Part shown: in pieces, positions 24,967 through 38,481 of the stretch
How positions within the stretch are numbered: position 1 is the stretch's first letter
Layout of the letters: the number at the start of each line of letters is the position of its first letter
Source of the DNA: Drosophila pseudoobscura
Taxonomy: Eukaryota > Arthropoda > Insecta > Diptera > Drosophilidae
Assembly: GCF_009870125.1 (NCBI RefSeq)
Contig: NC_046683.1
Coordinates: forward strand, 45,647,869 to 45,711,868
DNA length: 64,000 nt
Direction: 5' to 3'
Made by a program: the position numbers and the translations under genes
The notes under the pieces: generated by a model
Databases searched by the model: none
Told to the model about the DNA's origin: nothing
What the model saw: the letters and a program-made list of their open reading frames with translations, nothing else

Positions 24967-27900
24967 ATAATGGAAAAGTCGAGCAGCGGCAAGAGGCGCG
25001 GGAAGGCGAGGGCGAAACGTGGGGCAATTACGCCAATTACGACATTTTTACAGAATTTGTGGGAACTTTGTTCAGCTGGGGATCAGAATTTGCACGAATT
25101 TATTGTGGCAATTAAGACTTTAATTCAATGAACCCATCGAGTGTCCGCTGGAAGCCGAGCCCCTGTCCCCACCCTGTCCTGGACAGGTGCAGCGAACTCC
25201 GACAGAAGTTATCACCGCCGGCAGATATGTACATAGATAGGTACTGGCAAAGAGACACCTGTTGACCCACCCACAGACCACTGCAGGCCATGACCTGATA
25301 AGGGCGAGGCCAAAGTCAAAAGTTTAGAAGCCATCAACTGCTGCTGGCTCGTGGCAGATAGCCAGATAGCCAGGCAGCCTGGCATCCTGGCAGTCTGGCA
25401 GCCGCTCCTGCCAAGTCTGGAAGAAGTTCCGGCGGCGCTTGGCTGATTTATGAGTCCTGCTCTGCTCTGTTTTGTTCTGCTCTGATTAATTGGGCCATCA
25501 AACCCATTCCCAACATCAAAGGAGCCGTTTAACAACCCATTCCGAGCGAGTCCCATCTTCGCTTCGCCTCGCCTCGAGAATCGAAACGAAGGGAAATCGA
25601 GTTTCGTCGGGGCAAATTGCCCCGGCCGTAAAAAAAAGTACATATCTGAATAATTGTTGACACTGCCGCATCCGCTTAACGGCTACCTCTCCGAGGGGGC
25701 AATTTGCTCCGGCGATTGCCGGGACTGGAGGGGAGGTGGGGGAGGGACTGTGATTCCGTCTTGCACCCCAGGCCGGCACTGCTGCTCCGTTGCCTATTTA
25801 CTGTCGAATGGGTTTGCCCGGTTTTGTCGGTTCTCGCGGTTCTCTCGGTTTTCTCCGCTTCCTTTTCATTGCTCAATTCAACGCCCATTCGCGTTTCAAT
25901 TGCTTCAATAAAATACGCTTTTTTTACAACTTGTTCTACGCCCTTTACTATACGGCCGGAATTAAATGTGGGCTTTAATGGCACTGGCGCCAATTCCCCC
26001 AACCCCAATGCCAGCCACAATCCCATCTCAGTGCTGATCGATGCGGCAGGGGAGGAATTCCAGTCGAGAATCCGAGAAAACCCTTCAAGACGTACCAGCA
26101 CCAGATTGCACTGCATTCGAGTGAAAGGCACCGGAGAAAGGGGAAATTAGAGAGCACTGCCAGAATGAAATGCCCCATCTTTAAGCCTTTTTATTGCTCT
26201 GCATGCATCTATCGGATAACATCAATACTAAAAGATATGGCATAACAAGTAAAAAGTAGCTCGAGTACAATGCTCTATGCTGGTGGCAAGGCACTCGTTT
26301 CGTTCACACCAGTCGGAATGTCAACAGAGGGGTCATCAAAACGAAAGTGCCTAGAAATTTTATTGCGCGACCTCAATTACAAGATGCTCAGCAAAAAAGC
26401 GCAGCCATAAAACATCGAGGACTAGTAAAGAGCGCAGGACATGGACGTGGACGTGGAAGCGGACAAGGACCAGAACCTAATGACCAGACATCAAGCACAT
26501 CAGCGCGTCACGCCATGTATGTACGTGTCATTTGGTGATGTCCTGGGCCATTGCAGGACATATTGCCTGATATTGATATCAATCGTTTTTATCCTCGTAG
26601 ACGGTAATCGGAGCAAAAACAAAACTTTTTTCTCCCACATCCTGCCGACTGAAGCCAGCAGTGTCCGTGGCGGCCGTATCCGTTCATCAGCAGATGACAG
26701 GAGGTCATCTGGGTAGCCCACCACCCTGCCTGTCGTCACACACGCACACAGGCATACAACTACTGAAGGATGTATATGTATCTGTACGGCCGGGATACGC
26801 ATCAAAGCGGATTAACAAGCCAAAGACCCAGGCCAGGAGCACCAGGAAGATACGTAGGAGAATGGGAGGGGAGCAGCAAAGTGTCAGAAACACACAAAAG
26901 CAAAAGTTGAGCAAGTCAAGCGTGCTGATCCGCATTGTATTACATTACTGTCCGCCCACCGAAATGGCCAAAAGCAAACTAGTGGCAACTAGCCGTAAAG
27001 GAGGAGAGCAGCAGGGCAGGACAGCAGGAGAACAGGGAAAAAAAACAAAGTCCGGAATGTGGGAATGCGGGAATGTAGAAAAAATGCAAAGTGGCTCTGG
27101 GGGCTGCTGTGGGGCTGTTCGTGGGGCCCAAAAGCCGAATAATGCAAACGGTTTAGTAATAAACCAGAATGGGTGTCCATTTGGCTGCCAGGCTAATTCT
27201 CTTAGCCCACAATTCGCGTCGGCCCAAAGGGTTGCCGGATGTCTCCTGCCCGGGGACTTTGTAGTCTCTGAGCATCAGCTACTTAAGCGATTAAGGAGCT
27301 ACGCGCGCCCGACTGACAGCCAGTCAGTCGCTGCCTGGGCCCAGAGAAATGACGCAACATTTCTCATTTCAAGAAACATTTACACTCGAATGTCTTGCCT
27401 GTTGGAGGGGCTTCCAGCCTACGTGTAAGGGGGCCTGCATTGCTGACACAAATCCCAGCATCGCAGCTAGGCCTCCGGATTGCGTTGAGGCCAACGCCAC
27501 TTGAGGCCACATATTCCCATTTAGTGCATCATTCCTTTTCGAGGCATTGCACTAGATTACGCGACTGCTTCATTGCCACTTTCGATAGATTTCGAAGGCG
27601 CTCTCGCTGTGGCTGTCGCTGTGGCTGTAATCCGATCGGAGGATACACTTATTCACCAGTCAGGAAAGCCCCATGTCCTCAAATCAGAATTCAGTGAAAG
27701 AGACTGCTTGCTATCTACATACCGCAATACCAAGTGCAATATGTTTCCATAGATTCAATTTCTGTTGCGCTTCGGCACTTGCCAGCTGGCCTTCATTTCT
27801 CCACGGGAGCCAACGATTTTCTGGAATTCGAGTCAAGCATTTCAGTCAAAAAGAGGATTTGCAAGGACACTGATAATGCAAATTTGAGCCTTTCACGTAA

Positions 27901-28126
27901 GTGGCTCTTACAATATACATATATCATATTGTATCCATTGGAGTCTTGCTTTCTTTTGCCAGCTGCATCCTTTTGCACGAATCCGGCAAGCTTCGTTACT
28001 CAAAGAGAATTGTTTGAGCGAAAATCAAATCTACTTTTATTTCATGTTCTCGCACTCAACCTGTGCGTCGTGTGCGTTCGAGCTTGACCCAATTTCAGTC
28101 GAGAGCCCCGCTCGTTCGCCATAAAC

Positions 28127-28183
28127 AGGCGGCCAGCCAGCCAGACAGCCAGTCAGCCAGCCAGCCAACCAGCCAGCCAGTGC
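28127..28183 (+). repeat. (CCAG)n tetranucleotide array
   Basis: About 14 imperfect CCAG/TCAG units. They sit just downstream of an initiator-like sequence on the plus strand, so they might form part of a transcribed leader. Confidence 0.75.
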
Positions 28184-30314
28184 ACTGGCAACAGTTTGGT
28201 GATGTCTCAATTAAGATTGATTCGAATGAGCTACGAGCAAGTGAGTACTCCATGATGCAACCGCTGCAATGAGCAAGTCCGTTTTAGTGGAGCAGCTGCT
28301 ACCATAAATATGCACATACTCGTATCTATTCCCCCTGAAATCCACATGACTATTCGTTTAAGTGCGCAATTAATGGGTCTGGGTCTGCCCAGGAAAAAGT
28401 GCTCAATTTTGTACGTTTTATTACCATTTTTTAACTACTATTTTGTTCATAGGCCACAGAGAATGGAACGCCTTTCCAGGCATGCAGCTAGTTGTCTTGG
28501 ATGTATTTTGTGGATCATACCTTACATTTTCACGAGACAATTATTCTGTGGCAGATTTCTTCGACGCCCATGCTGGGGTTACTGACTCATTCTGTCGTGT
28601 CGGTTGTCTGGTTGAAACTGGGTTGGTCACAACGCCACCATGAGTCTGCTCTTCAAGAGAGTTGGGGTTCGTGATCACTGATCAGACGAACAAGTAGCTC
28701 CCACACGGCAGACAGTCAGTCAGTTAGTCACACACCAGTTAAGGAAAGACTCCCCTGAGCACAGCACGAAAGAGTGGTTGCGGTTCCACTCACTGGTTTC
28801 TAGACCATATTTTGCACTGTTCTCGAAACCTGTAGCCAAATGGAGTCACAGAAAGTCCTAAGCTGAGCAACTAACTTTCAAGCTATCCCCACCAGAAGCG
28901 GAACCAGAACCAGAACCAGGATCGGGATCTGGGGACCACCTCCTTTCGTGCGGCACATTTGGTTATTTATTTCATATGGTTTTTCGGTTATAAATTTCAA
29001 ATGAAAAGTGCCATAAATAATATTTCGTGGGTTTTTATGCCGCAAACAGAAGAAGCCCAGAAGTGGGCCACAGTGGCCACGGGGGAGGGGGGGTCTCTTG
29101 ATATTGGTCTTGGACGATGATGCAGTATGCTGTGAGAGACCAACGTGGGGGGCATGCCTACGGTATGGTGACTTTTTATGATTTAAAGTCGTAAAGTGCG
29201 AAACGCCGGCAAGTATTTACGACTCGGAAATGGAAATATCATGCCGTTGGGTAAGTACCCCAGCTGACTGACTCCGAGCTCTCCGTGGACTCCGAAGCCA
29301 CCTCACTTTGCCTCATTTGTGGCAACATAAATTAAGTGCAAAAGAAAGGCCCACAGAGAAGCAAATAACAAACACACGAGAAATCAAACACAAAAAACAA
29401 AAGCGCCTGAATCAAAAGGTTAATAAAAATGTATTGCTGGAGGGACCTACATATGTACATATGTACATATATACGATTACCGCATGACGGGAAATTACTT
29501 GGAAGGAATCGAATCGTATCGAAGGCCGTTTATGAAGATTATGCGATTCGCAGGAAACGAAAGCCATTTTTAACAAGGCACATACTGGAGAGTACGAGCC
29601 CCAATAATACAAAGGAAAAACAGGCAAAGAAACTAAAGCCAAATTCGTGGAAAAGTTGATGGCAATCAATGAATATTCGTCACTCGATTCGCTCCGCTTG
29701 GCTCTCTCTTTCTCGCTTTCTCGCCGTCTATTTGCCTTCTGCTGACCCAGCAAAAAGATATTTCAGCGGCAACGGCAGAGTCCATAAGTCGTGCTGATTG
29801 CTCAGTTTGTTCTCGGCCGGGCTTACTTATTATTAAAGCATGCACCTGCCAGAGCCAGAGCCAGAGCCAGAGCCACAGCCAGAGTCAGAGTCACAGTCTC
29901 AGAGTCGTAAACTTGAGCGGCGTCTCACATGAATATTGTCGCCTTAGCCGCAGCTTAATGACAGACTAAGTGTGCGATAAAAATGGATATCGGTCATGTG
30001 CGAGTGTCTACCTTCTACATTCTAGCGGGTGTGCCACACGTCGTCCCCAGTCGTCAGCTAATGTCTCTCACATGACCAGAATGCAGACGTTTAGCATTGG
30101 GAAGTCACCCCTGGCCGACCATGTGCCCGACATCAAAACTGCAGTTGCAATTTTTGTTAAGCAAAAGTGCAGTTGCATTTTGTGGAGGCATGTTCGGCAT
30201 ATAAACACGTACGTATTCGAATGGACAGGGGGTGCTGGGGAGGGGACTTAAGCTCGGTTTTTCGGCAATACGTAATCGGCTCTGAGAACTGAACGAACGG
30301 AAAGCCCGGCTTAC

Positions 30315-30395
30315 CTGTTAAACTTCTGTGTGCCAGAGACGTCTTTGTCTAGATTTTCGAGAACACCGGAACTGATTTCCAGGCCGAAAGCAGCC
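30315..30395 (-). other. Candidate upstream exon (leader or alternative N-terminus) of Ncc69
   Basis: An 81-base block on the minus strand is bounded by GAGTGCAG at its 5' side and a good donor, CAG|GTAAGC, at its 3' side. One frame is open throughout (reading AAFGLEISSG... to QKFN) and is phase 2 at both ends. It could therefore join in frame to Ncc69 exon 2, or serve as leader sequence spliced to 23228. Length and phase agreement of this kind arise often by chance, so this is only a candidate. Confidence 0.25.
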
Positions 30396-30910
30396 CTGCA
30401 CTCAAAGGATTTCACCGCAATTAAAAGGAAACCCTTTCATGAGTGATTTCCGTTCCACATCGTTTTCAACCATAAATAAATAAATATACACTTTTAATGA
30501 AACCAAAAAACGTTGAAGATAACATTTTACACAAAAGAAATATTTTATACAATTTCTATTGAAAACCGAGAGTTAAGCCCATAGTTTTTTTGTTTGGAGC
30601 CCTTTGAACTATTCATTCAAAGGAGCTTTTGACGAGGCCAATGCATTGGTCGGACACAAAAAATCCCTTCCTATTGAGAATTACACCTGCAGAGTCTCAA
30701 TTAGTTTGGAACATTGAGGGCCTGGCCATTGCAGCCCGAAATCCCGAAAAGTTTTATAGGAAATACGCCGCGTTAATACCCCTCAAAAAGCTGTTGCCAA
30801 CTGTTGCGTGAGTACTGCCAGCTATTCAAAGGGCTGATGGAGGCACGAACATGGACTAGACATTGGGACGTTGGCACGTTCCCCCAATTAATTTGGATTG
30901 GATAGTGATT

Positions 30911-30970
30911 AGGGATAGGGATGGGGTTGGGGATGGGGATGGGGATGGGGATGGGGATGGGGATAAGGAT
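30911..30970 (+). repeat. (GGGGAT)n tandem repeat
   Basis: Roughly eight GGGGAT units with slight edge decay. The four-G runs make this the strongest G-quadruplex candidate in the window. Confidence 0.85.
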
Positions 30971-32650
30971 GGGAGAAAACATAACTTTGCAGGCCAATTA
31001 ACAAACGGCTAAGCCTTCTAATCAGCAACGACTCCGTGTGTCCCCTCCACATCTCAAGCTCGACATCCAGTACGCTGGCAGGCGGGTGGGTGCCAAACCC
31101 GTCTCCATTTCAGGTTTGCTATGCAAATCAAAAGGTCTACTAACTGATACCACTTGCCATGAACAAACATTAAAAAATACTAGCTATATATACACATATA
31201 CATACATACATATGTACGTAAAGTGCGAACGAAACAAAATATTGATTGTTGGCTGTCGGGCGAACAAAAATTCCGTAACTTTCCATAGCCGAACAGAACC
31301 CCTTAAAAAATTAAACGTTAAAACGGGAACAAAAAGCCCCCCTAAAAAATGTATTTCCAAGAAAAATAAATCTGCGGTCTAACATTTAGCAGCTCCCACA
31401 GCAGAGGCCACAGGCCACAGGCACAGCTCTTGTTTGGGGGAGTTTCTGGGAGAACCAGAGAGAATCCCTACGAAAACATACGTATGTACATATCTTTCCT
31501 ATGTATGTGTGTATCCGGACTATAATCCACATAATTTCACAGGTCATTGCACGGATTGTGGAAAACCGGCGTCAGGATGATTCACGAACTTTGTTTTAGA
31601 GACTTCTTCGGGTAGAATCCCACAGACATACAATATGTACATAGAGTACTTTACATGGATCTATGCTTGGCGGAGAACAAAGCAAAATATATGATAAATA
31701 CAAGCCAGCAAACAAGTATATATTGTCCGTAGGTATTGTGTAAATTCAAGTTTCTGGCCCACAAAAAAGCGGCCATAAAGAATGCCGAGGCAAAAAGCAA
31801 GAAGAGAGAACTGTTTACCTGGCCAATTGGTTGCTGCTTCTGCCGCTTTGCCGCCTTGCCGCTCTGCTGCCGCTGTTGCTGGCTCATTAGTTGGGGCTCT
31901 TCGCAAATACTTATGCATATAGGCATGTCACAGTCTCAATAGGGCATTGAGGTCCGAAGAAGTTGGCTCGGATGGCCGAAAATTTAAAATTAATCTCTTG
32001 GCCGGCCCCTCGAACAAACGTTTAACCCATTACCCATCCATCCAGCAAACATCAAAGCAGCGGTCGGGGTCGGGGTCTCGGGTTCGGTCTCAGTCTTGGC
32101 CTCTTATCTGGAATTCTTAACGCTAATGCACAGTGGATATTTTTGGCCAGCATGAAAGGGTACTGGGGCGCTGGAGCTGGTCTGTGGCTGGAGCTGATTT
32201 TTGTTTCTGATTAAACGCGTATTCAATTTATGAATTCTTTGCGGAATTTCGCTGGTCGGGGCACACGCTTCACATCACTTTGATTAGCGGATTTCTTACG
32301 CAAAAGATGCCTTACTTTTAGTCCGGCACTCGACGCCCGGCCGCACGCCCACGCGACCCCCAGCGCCCTCCCGGTACGTACGGCGTTGCCACGTCGCTGC
32401 CGTTCCGTCAATTGTCATAAATCTTGATTAAACGTGCAAAAGACAAAAGGCAAAAGGTGAAAATTGTCAACGCTGCAATTCGAATTCGCTGCAGCAGTGG
32501 CTCTGGTCTCTGGTCGCTGGTCGCTTGACGGTGATTCCGTGACTTGGCGGACCGCTTTGCATAATTTTCAGTCGCTTTCCGAGCATTCATATTCCCATTT
32601 CCGCCGTGGTCCACGTTCACGTTCAGGTCCACCTCTACCTCTGCCTCCAC

Positions 32651-32700
32651 TACGAGTACGAGTACGAGAACGAGAACGAGTACGAGTACGAGTATGAGTA
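32651..32700 (+). repeat. (CGAGTA/CGAGAA)n tandem repeat
   Basis: About eight 6-base units, continuing as GAGTAT to 32700. The same family of unit occurs at 15201-15252. Confidence 0.8.
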
Positions 32701-35700
32701 TTGTACCTCTTGACTACCTCGCCTTGACTGTCCGCGGCTAGTCGCCAAGTGAGTGCCATCCATACATCCATCCGCCCATCCGTCCATCCATCCATCTATG
32801 CACATTGGGTCGCGTCGTAGCCGCTGCTTGACTAACTATTCCGAGGCACTCACTCACTCGCTTTGTCAAGGTTCGCAAGGTCAATGATTTACGAGTATTA
32901 GTTCATTTTTTCGCCATTCCATGCCATTCCATGCCTTTCCGTGCCTTTCCATGCCATGCCGTTCCGTTCTGTTGTGATCTCTCCCCGCCTTTGTGTCTCG
33001 CCGCCGTCTTGCCCTGTACTACAGACGTCCTACTGCATTTGTCATTTCCCCGCACTTATTGTCTGTGGCTGATAGGAAAAGCCCCTAGCGCCAGTTGAGT
33101 TGAAAATCCTCCTCCTGACACCGCCACCGCCACCACCAGACGCCGCACAGACGGTCACCCACCAGGAGTGGAGTCGTTGGGAGGAAGGGCAGCGACAATC
33201 CGAGCGCTGCATTTCCATTAGTTATATTGTGTCAATACTGGTCAATATGGCTGGGCAAATGGACAAGTTAATCGAGGCATGTGCTCGTGTTCGTCCGCCT
33301 TTATCCGCTCCGACAGTCGCTGTGCTCCGATCCGAGCCGGAATTTTACAGTCCATTCATCCGTGCGCGTGTGTAAGAGTTTATATGGTCGTATGTGTTTA
33401 TATAGGACACGACCTTCAAATGCAACCAACCCCTCGCTTGCGGATCAGTAGGTCTATGGTAGGGGTTGGACAGCAGCAACCCCTGAACCCCCGAAACCCT
33501 GCGCGTTGGGATTCCGCTGCAAGGGCTGGGAATTTTCGTGTCTAAGCTTCTTCCGGGCAGCTGCTTTTTTCTGCTTTTCCTGCGTTGAGTTCTATTTAGA
33601 TGCACTTTTCGCAGGTTAAAGCATTTCAGCCGCAAAATTATGCCAATTGTTTCATGCATGGAAACAATCTCTTCATTTAATTAGGCCGACTATTGAAGCG
33701 AAATTGCGAATTGATTGCAATTAAATGTAGTTCAATTCAAATTATCTGTGCAAGTCAAATAATTTGATTAATTGATTGGCCTGTCATGTGCAACACGTAG
33801 CAGCGTACAAATGTGCAAGATACGATTACTATGTACATATATTGCCCCAAGACCGACAAGTGACCGCAAAGTACATGAGTCTCTGGGGATGTCATGACAA
33901 CGATAACGTCGGTTAGTACGGGAAAACAATGATCTATGCATACCCTGTCTCTTGGCCCTAAAAACAATTGCCAATTCCATGCATATGGAATATGTACAGA
34001 CATCGTGCTGTAGGCTGTAAGCTGTAGACTGTCGCCAGATGCAGAGGCAGAGGCAGAGACAGAGACAGAGGCGGAGGCAGCCAGCATTTGTTGTATTTCC
34101 TCATATTTTACAAGTTTGATGAGACCCGGAAAACCCGCTAATAGCTTTCAAGTTCAAGTGCACTCGAGGCACTTGTTGTGCAGTGGCCAGTGGAACCAGC
34201 ACTCGACACTAAACATGAATTCGTAAAGTGGCCGCAAAGGCAGAAATGATAGCACTGCTGGCCTATGTATCTGGATGCATTGGGATCACGTTTGGCCCCT
34301 CGAGATGATGCAACCCGAAGAAATTTGAACGAAAGTGAGCTCCCTGGAAAAGTCGGGGAGCTTTCATATTTTTGATGCTTTTGGATGGCACACTACGGAG
34401 GGTTTATTAAATTACAACACAGAGTAGAAACAAAGGAAACCACATTGTTCTCGTGGCGGAACGAACGTAACACACATAAGAATGTTATGTACATAGATAG
34501 ACATGGGCCAGTGGGACGTCCGACCGACAGACACGGCACAGCTGGTGGCTCTAGGGCCCCTCCATGCGCTTGGCACAATATTTGGCTTTAGAGTAAATAA
34601 ATATTCTGTGTGGATACTCGTATGAACTCACCGAAATCTTTGGGAAAGTAGAATCCACCTGCCTGGCTATTAATTAATGGGCACAAGAATCGTATTTTGT
34701 GAATTGTTTTTCCATGGAAATTTTTGTCGATTTTTATTTCTTGCTTCACCGAATCGAAAATATCTTATTCACTTGGCACACTCACTCTCCAATCTCCACT
34801 CTCCACTCACCACTCTCTACGCACGCTCATCGGCTAGGGGAAATATTATTATTATTGTGAATAAAAAAGAAAACAAAAAACACGCTCATCGGCAAACATT
34901 TGCGCTTGCCAGCAGACAGAGGGTATGTGGAATGGGGATTCGAGAGGCGGGAGGCGAGAGATGGGAGACGAGACCGAAGCTTACAAATAATTATTATCAG
35001 CGCGAAGGCAGAGTGCCACAACGAAGTACAAGAAACACAAGACCAGACCCACTTGAAATTCCCCAAATGTACTTTCCACAAAAACACAACAAAAATTTGA
35101 TTTTTGGACGTACAAAAGGGCACTCTTCGTTTACATTCGCATCAGCTTTCGGTCTGGTCGCTTTCACGCAGATACGTATGTACAATGTACTCGTAGTAAT
35201 TCCTAAACGCTTTCAGCGTAATTAAATGTGTTTCGGAGCTGCTAGCGGTACCGTACCCCGATCTGCTTGACTGATCAACGTCAACGGTGGGGGCCTTCCC
35301 TACCCCACAAAAGGTGGGTCTGGAACACACAATCTTTTTCGGTTTTGTTTTTGCACACAACAGATCTTAGAAAAAGCTACAGGAATATATACATATATAT
35401 GTATTCGTATTTACTACAGCACAACGCACTTGCCTATGGGGCTCTTAAATCAAAAATAAATATCTATTTCTTATGCAGCCCCAAAATAAACGGATCGGTG
35501 CGGATCGGATCCCAATGTTTACTTCTTCGGCCACTCGATCTGCACGAAACTCGGGAACATCAACAAAACAAATCAACTCAGACGTGGCGCTGCGCGGGTC
35601 TCCGGTCGGAGGAACATTCAGATTTTAGAGTCGGCGAAAGACTGAAACGAGCTAACGGTGGGCTCGGATCGGGTCGGATCGGATCGGGTCGGCCACGAAA

Positions 35701-37818
35701 TATCAACCAAATTCGCCTCAGATGTTCGCTCGCGGCGAACAAACACACGATGACTCTTCGGCAAAGCATAACAGAACGACACGACCCGTTGTACACACAC
35801 TCGTACGCGTACGAACGTATGACGTGATCGATTCGAAATTGCCGAAACGTGCTCTAAAAAATTCCACTTCATGCACATGGTCATGGGTGCTGGAGTTGGA
35901 GTTGGAGTTCGAGTTGAATGCGGTATTGTATAGGGCCCCGAGGGCTATATGTACAGTATGTACATACCATACTGTATGTGTCTCCTCCTATCAGTGGTGC
36001 GAATGATACATGCATGGTCTGCCTCGCCTCCCTCCCCACCCTTGCGGTGCCGACTCAGCATGTTTTCCGAGGGGGTTAGTTTTGTACCCTAGCGAGGGCT
36101 TCCCAACATTGAGATATGTACATGGTACAGACATACTGAATAGGAAACAATAAATAACGAAAAAAAAACAACATTCTAATAGAGTTAAAGGACAAACCAA
36201 TGTTCTGGGCTATCAAAAAACCATCATTCAAGAGTTTGAAGGAAAGTATCCTAGCGCAGCTGTATACAAGGATAATCGCTAATCGATAATCAACTTAAGA
36301 AATTTCAGACCGTCGACAGACACTTTGAAAAGTCATTTTTCAAACATGACAAACAGGGTTTTCTGAACACAACCGAGTGCAAACAACAGCCGGCTGTTTT
36401 CAGCTCCGAATACACGCATTGTCGAATTGTGTGTAAATATGTCCATTGTGGTCCCTGTTGTTGCCGGGGGATACAATTTTAATCAAGGAGCCGGCAGTCG
36501 AAGACCACAGCTGGAAGCGCACCCATCGAAAACAAACCGGTTCCTGTGCACTCACGCCCTGCCGCCGCCACGTCAGGTGCAGGCAATGCAAATATTTGGC
36601 GCTGCGATCGCCGATAGAAGACAATATTATAGCTGGCAGTCATATTGTGGGGACCTTCGGTAAATTGGGACTTTGCTATCTGGCATTCTGAATATTTTTT
36701 ATCAACGATAAGAGCCGACTGCGGATATGCACCCCAGCCCAGCCGCCCGAGGGCCCACAAGCTGGAGGCTAGGCAGAGTGTAACTAGCGGAGAGACCTCG
36801 ATTCCTTATCAAACAATAATGTTCTCCCCTTCCAATATTGATTTTGTTGCATGTATAAATTCGATAAATATTTAATATTGACAAATAATAAACCGTTTGG
36901 CTTTCCCCTCGTGGCACTGTCCATAAAGAATTCCCACGAAATCAATTTAAGGCGAACGCTGCACAAAAAATTTCTACTGACTCAAAAATCAAAATTAAAC
37001 AAAAGTCAAGGCAAATCCAAGTTCGTTGCGACGAACTATGTACACCCTTTCTCTTTGCTAATGTAATATTTTTGGCGCTATAGATTCTGAAAGCCGAATT
37101 TTAACATTTGTTTCCCAAAAGATTAATTTATTAATTTGTAAATGCATTTATTGGTAAACCCATTTTCTTCATTTACCATCATCATGATAGTATGAAAAAG
37201 TAAAAAACACCGTCATGCCAAGGGTATGCAAAACGAAAACGAATTGATAAGAAATTTAATTCACCCTGAAGTTGGTGTTTAATGCACCACCTCCTCCAAT
37301 ATCAGGTTTTTTAAGTTTTTAATGGGGCAATCAAGTCCAGGTAAATAGATTGCGCACACTGCCGCCTAAAAATAGTTTGCGGGCGATCGATATTTAATTT
37401 TTATTGTCGTTACTTCAACAGCGCTTGGCACTGGTTAATTTATGAGGCCTCTGCAAATATTTACCATCACGTCGGGCAGCGTGGACTTATCAAATGATTA
37501 ACGTCCATTTGAAAGCAATTAACATCTAAACACCTAAGCATCTAACATCGTCTGCTGGCACCTCTCGCGCTGTGCGGCCGTGCGCTTGGATGGCCGGGAG
37601 ACTCATGACTCAATGTCTGTTTGGACACGAGAAAAAGAAGCAAGTCGTTGTGCGTGGCCCCGCGTTGCGCATACGCCATGTGTCACAGCGAAAGTCGGAT
37701 GACTTCTTTACATTTGCCATGGCATAGTAGGCATGGAGTAGCATGGAATGGCATGATGTGGGTGGCTGATACACTTCTAAGAGCATACAGAGAGGAACAA
37801 GAATAAACAAAAAGAAAA

Positions 37819-37838
37819 CACACACACACACACACACA
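37819..37838 (+). repeat. (CA)10 microsatellite
   Basis: Twenty bases of uninterrupted CA dinucleotides in intergenic DNA. Confidence 0.9.
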
Positions 37839-38481
37839 TGCACCACATCACAGATCAAATAATTTAATTAGCAGTGGCCCCTCAATTGTGCTCGTTTTAA
37901 TTACATATATTTTATCAGCAGTCAGGGCAGGACAGGGTAGGGCAGGGCAGGCCAACGGCAAGTCAACGGCAAGCCAACAGCAAGTCTTGGCTTGGCCCAT
38001 GTGTCAATAAGTCAAGTGATGTTAATTAATTGAGGCCGATAGCAAAATGCTCTGCAGCAGTCAGGCTGCCACAAGCAGATTACGGACATTGCAATTAAAC
38101 TAGGCATTCGCACAATGGTTACACAACTGAACCCTGCTCCTGACTCTACTCTCATTTTAGAAGCGACAGGAAACTATGGCTTACTCATACGTTTATATCT
38201 ATACCTATTGTGTGTTCGTTGGCCAAGCACGGCACTCCAGTCGGGCCATTGAGACAAATCACGTGCATATCAATCTCGAGGGTCTTCCTGAGCAGCTTAA
38301 TATAAGTAGGTTCTATTTCGGTCAGATATGATAGGGAACTTTAACCGGCAACAGAGATAGTTCGGAATCGGTTCGGCTTTAAATAGACTATTGTCACATT
38401 TAGACTGCTTTGCACCCCGCCATGACATAGCTTTATCGCCCAAGAGTCCAAGAGGTACATGCCTAATTAATTTTGAGATAA

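Larger units (their letters stand above)
23229..30314. other. Upstream region of Ncc69, no supported gene
   Basis: About 7 kb with no domain-bearing open frame. It includes a T18 run near 24688, a (CAG/CGG) repeat at 24923-24966 and a CCAG array at 28127-28183. A 735-base open frame sits at 26694-27428, and a candidate plus-strand start site at 28094. It probably belongs to the first intron or regulatory DNA of Ncc69. Confidence 0.45.
30396..38481. other. Intergenic region between the Ncc69 side and RPAP1
   Basis: About 8 kb with no supported gene. It holds a GGGGAT array (30911-30970), a CGAGTA array (32651-32700), a purine-rich (GAGGCA)n stretch near 34040, and a (CA)10 run (37819-37838). 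A possible 27-base micro-exon lies at 34632-34658 on the minus strand, flanked by GGCAG and GTGAGT. None of the open frames here looks protein-like. Confidence 0.5.

Noticed and set aside
28127..28183. Regular CCAG array considered as a CRISPR-like or satellite array
   Set aside because: It is a plain tetranucleotide repeat without spacers, and the genome is animal.
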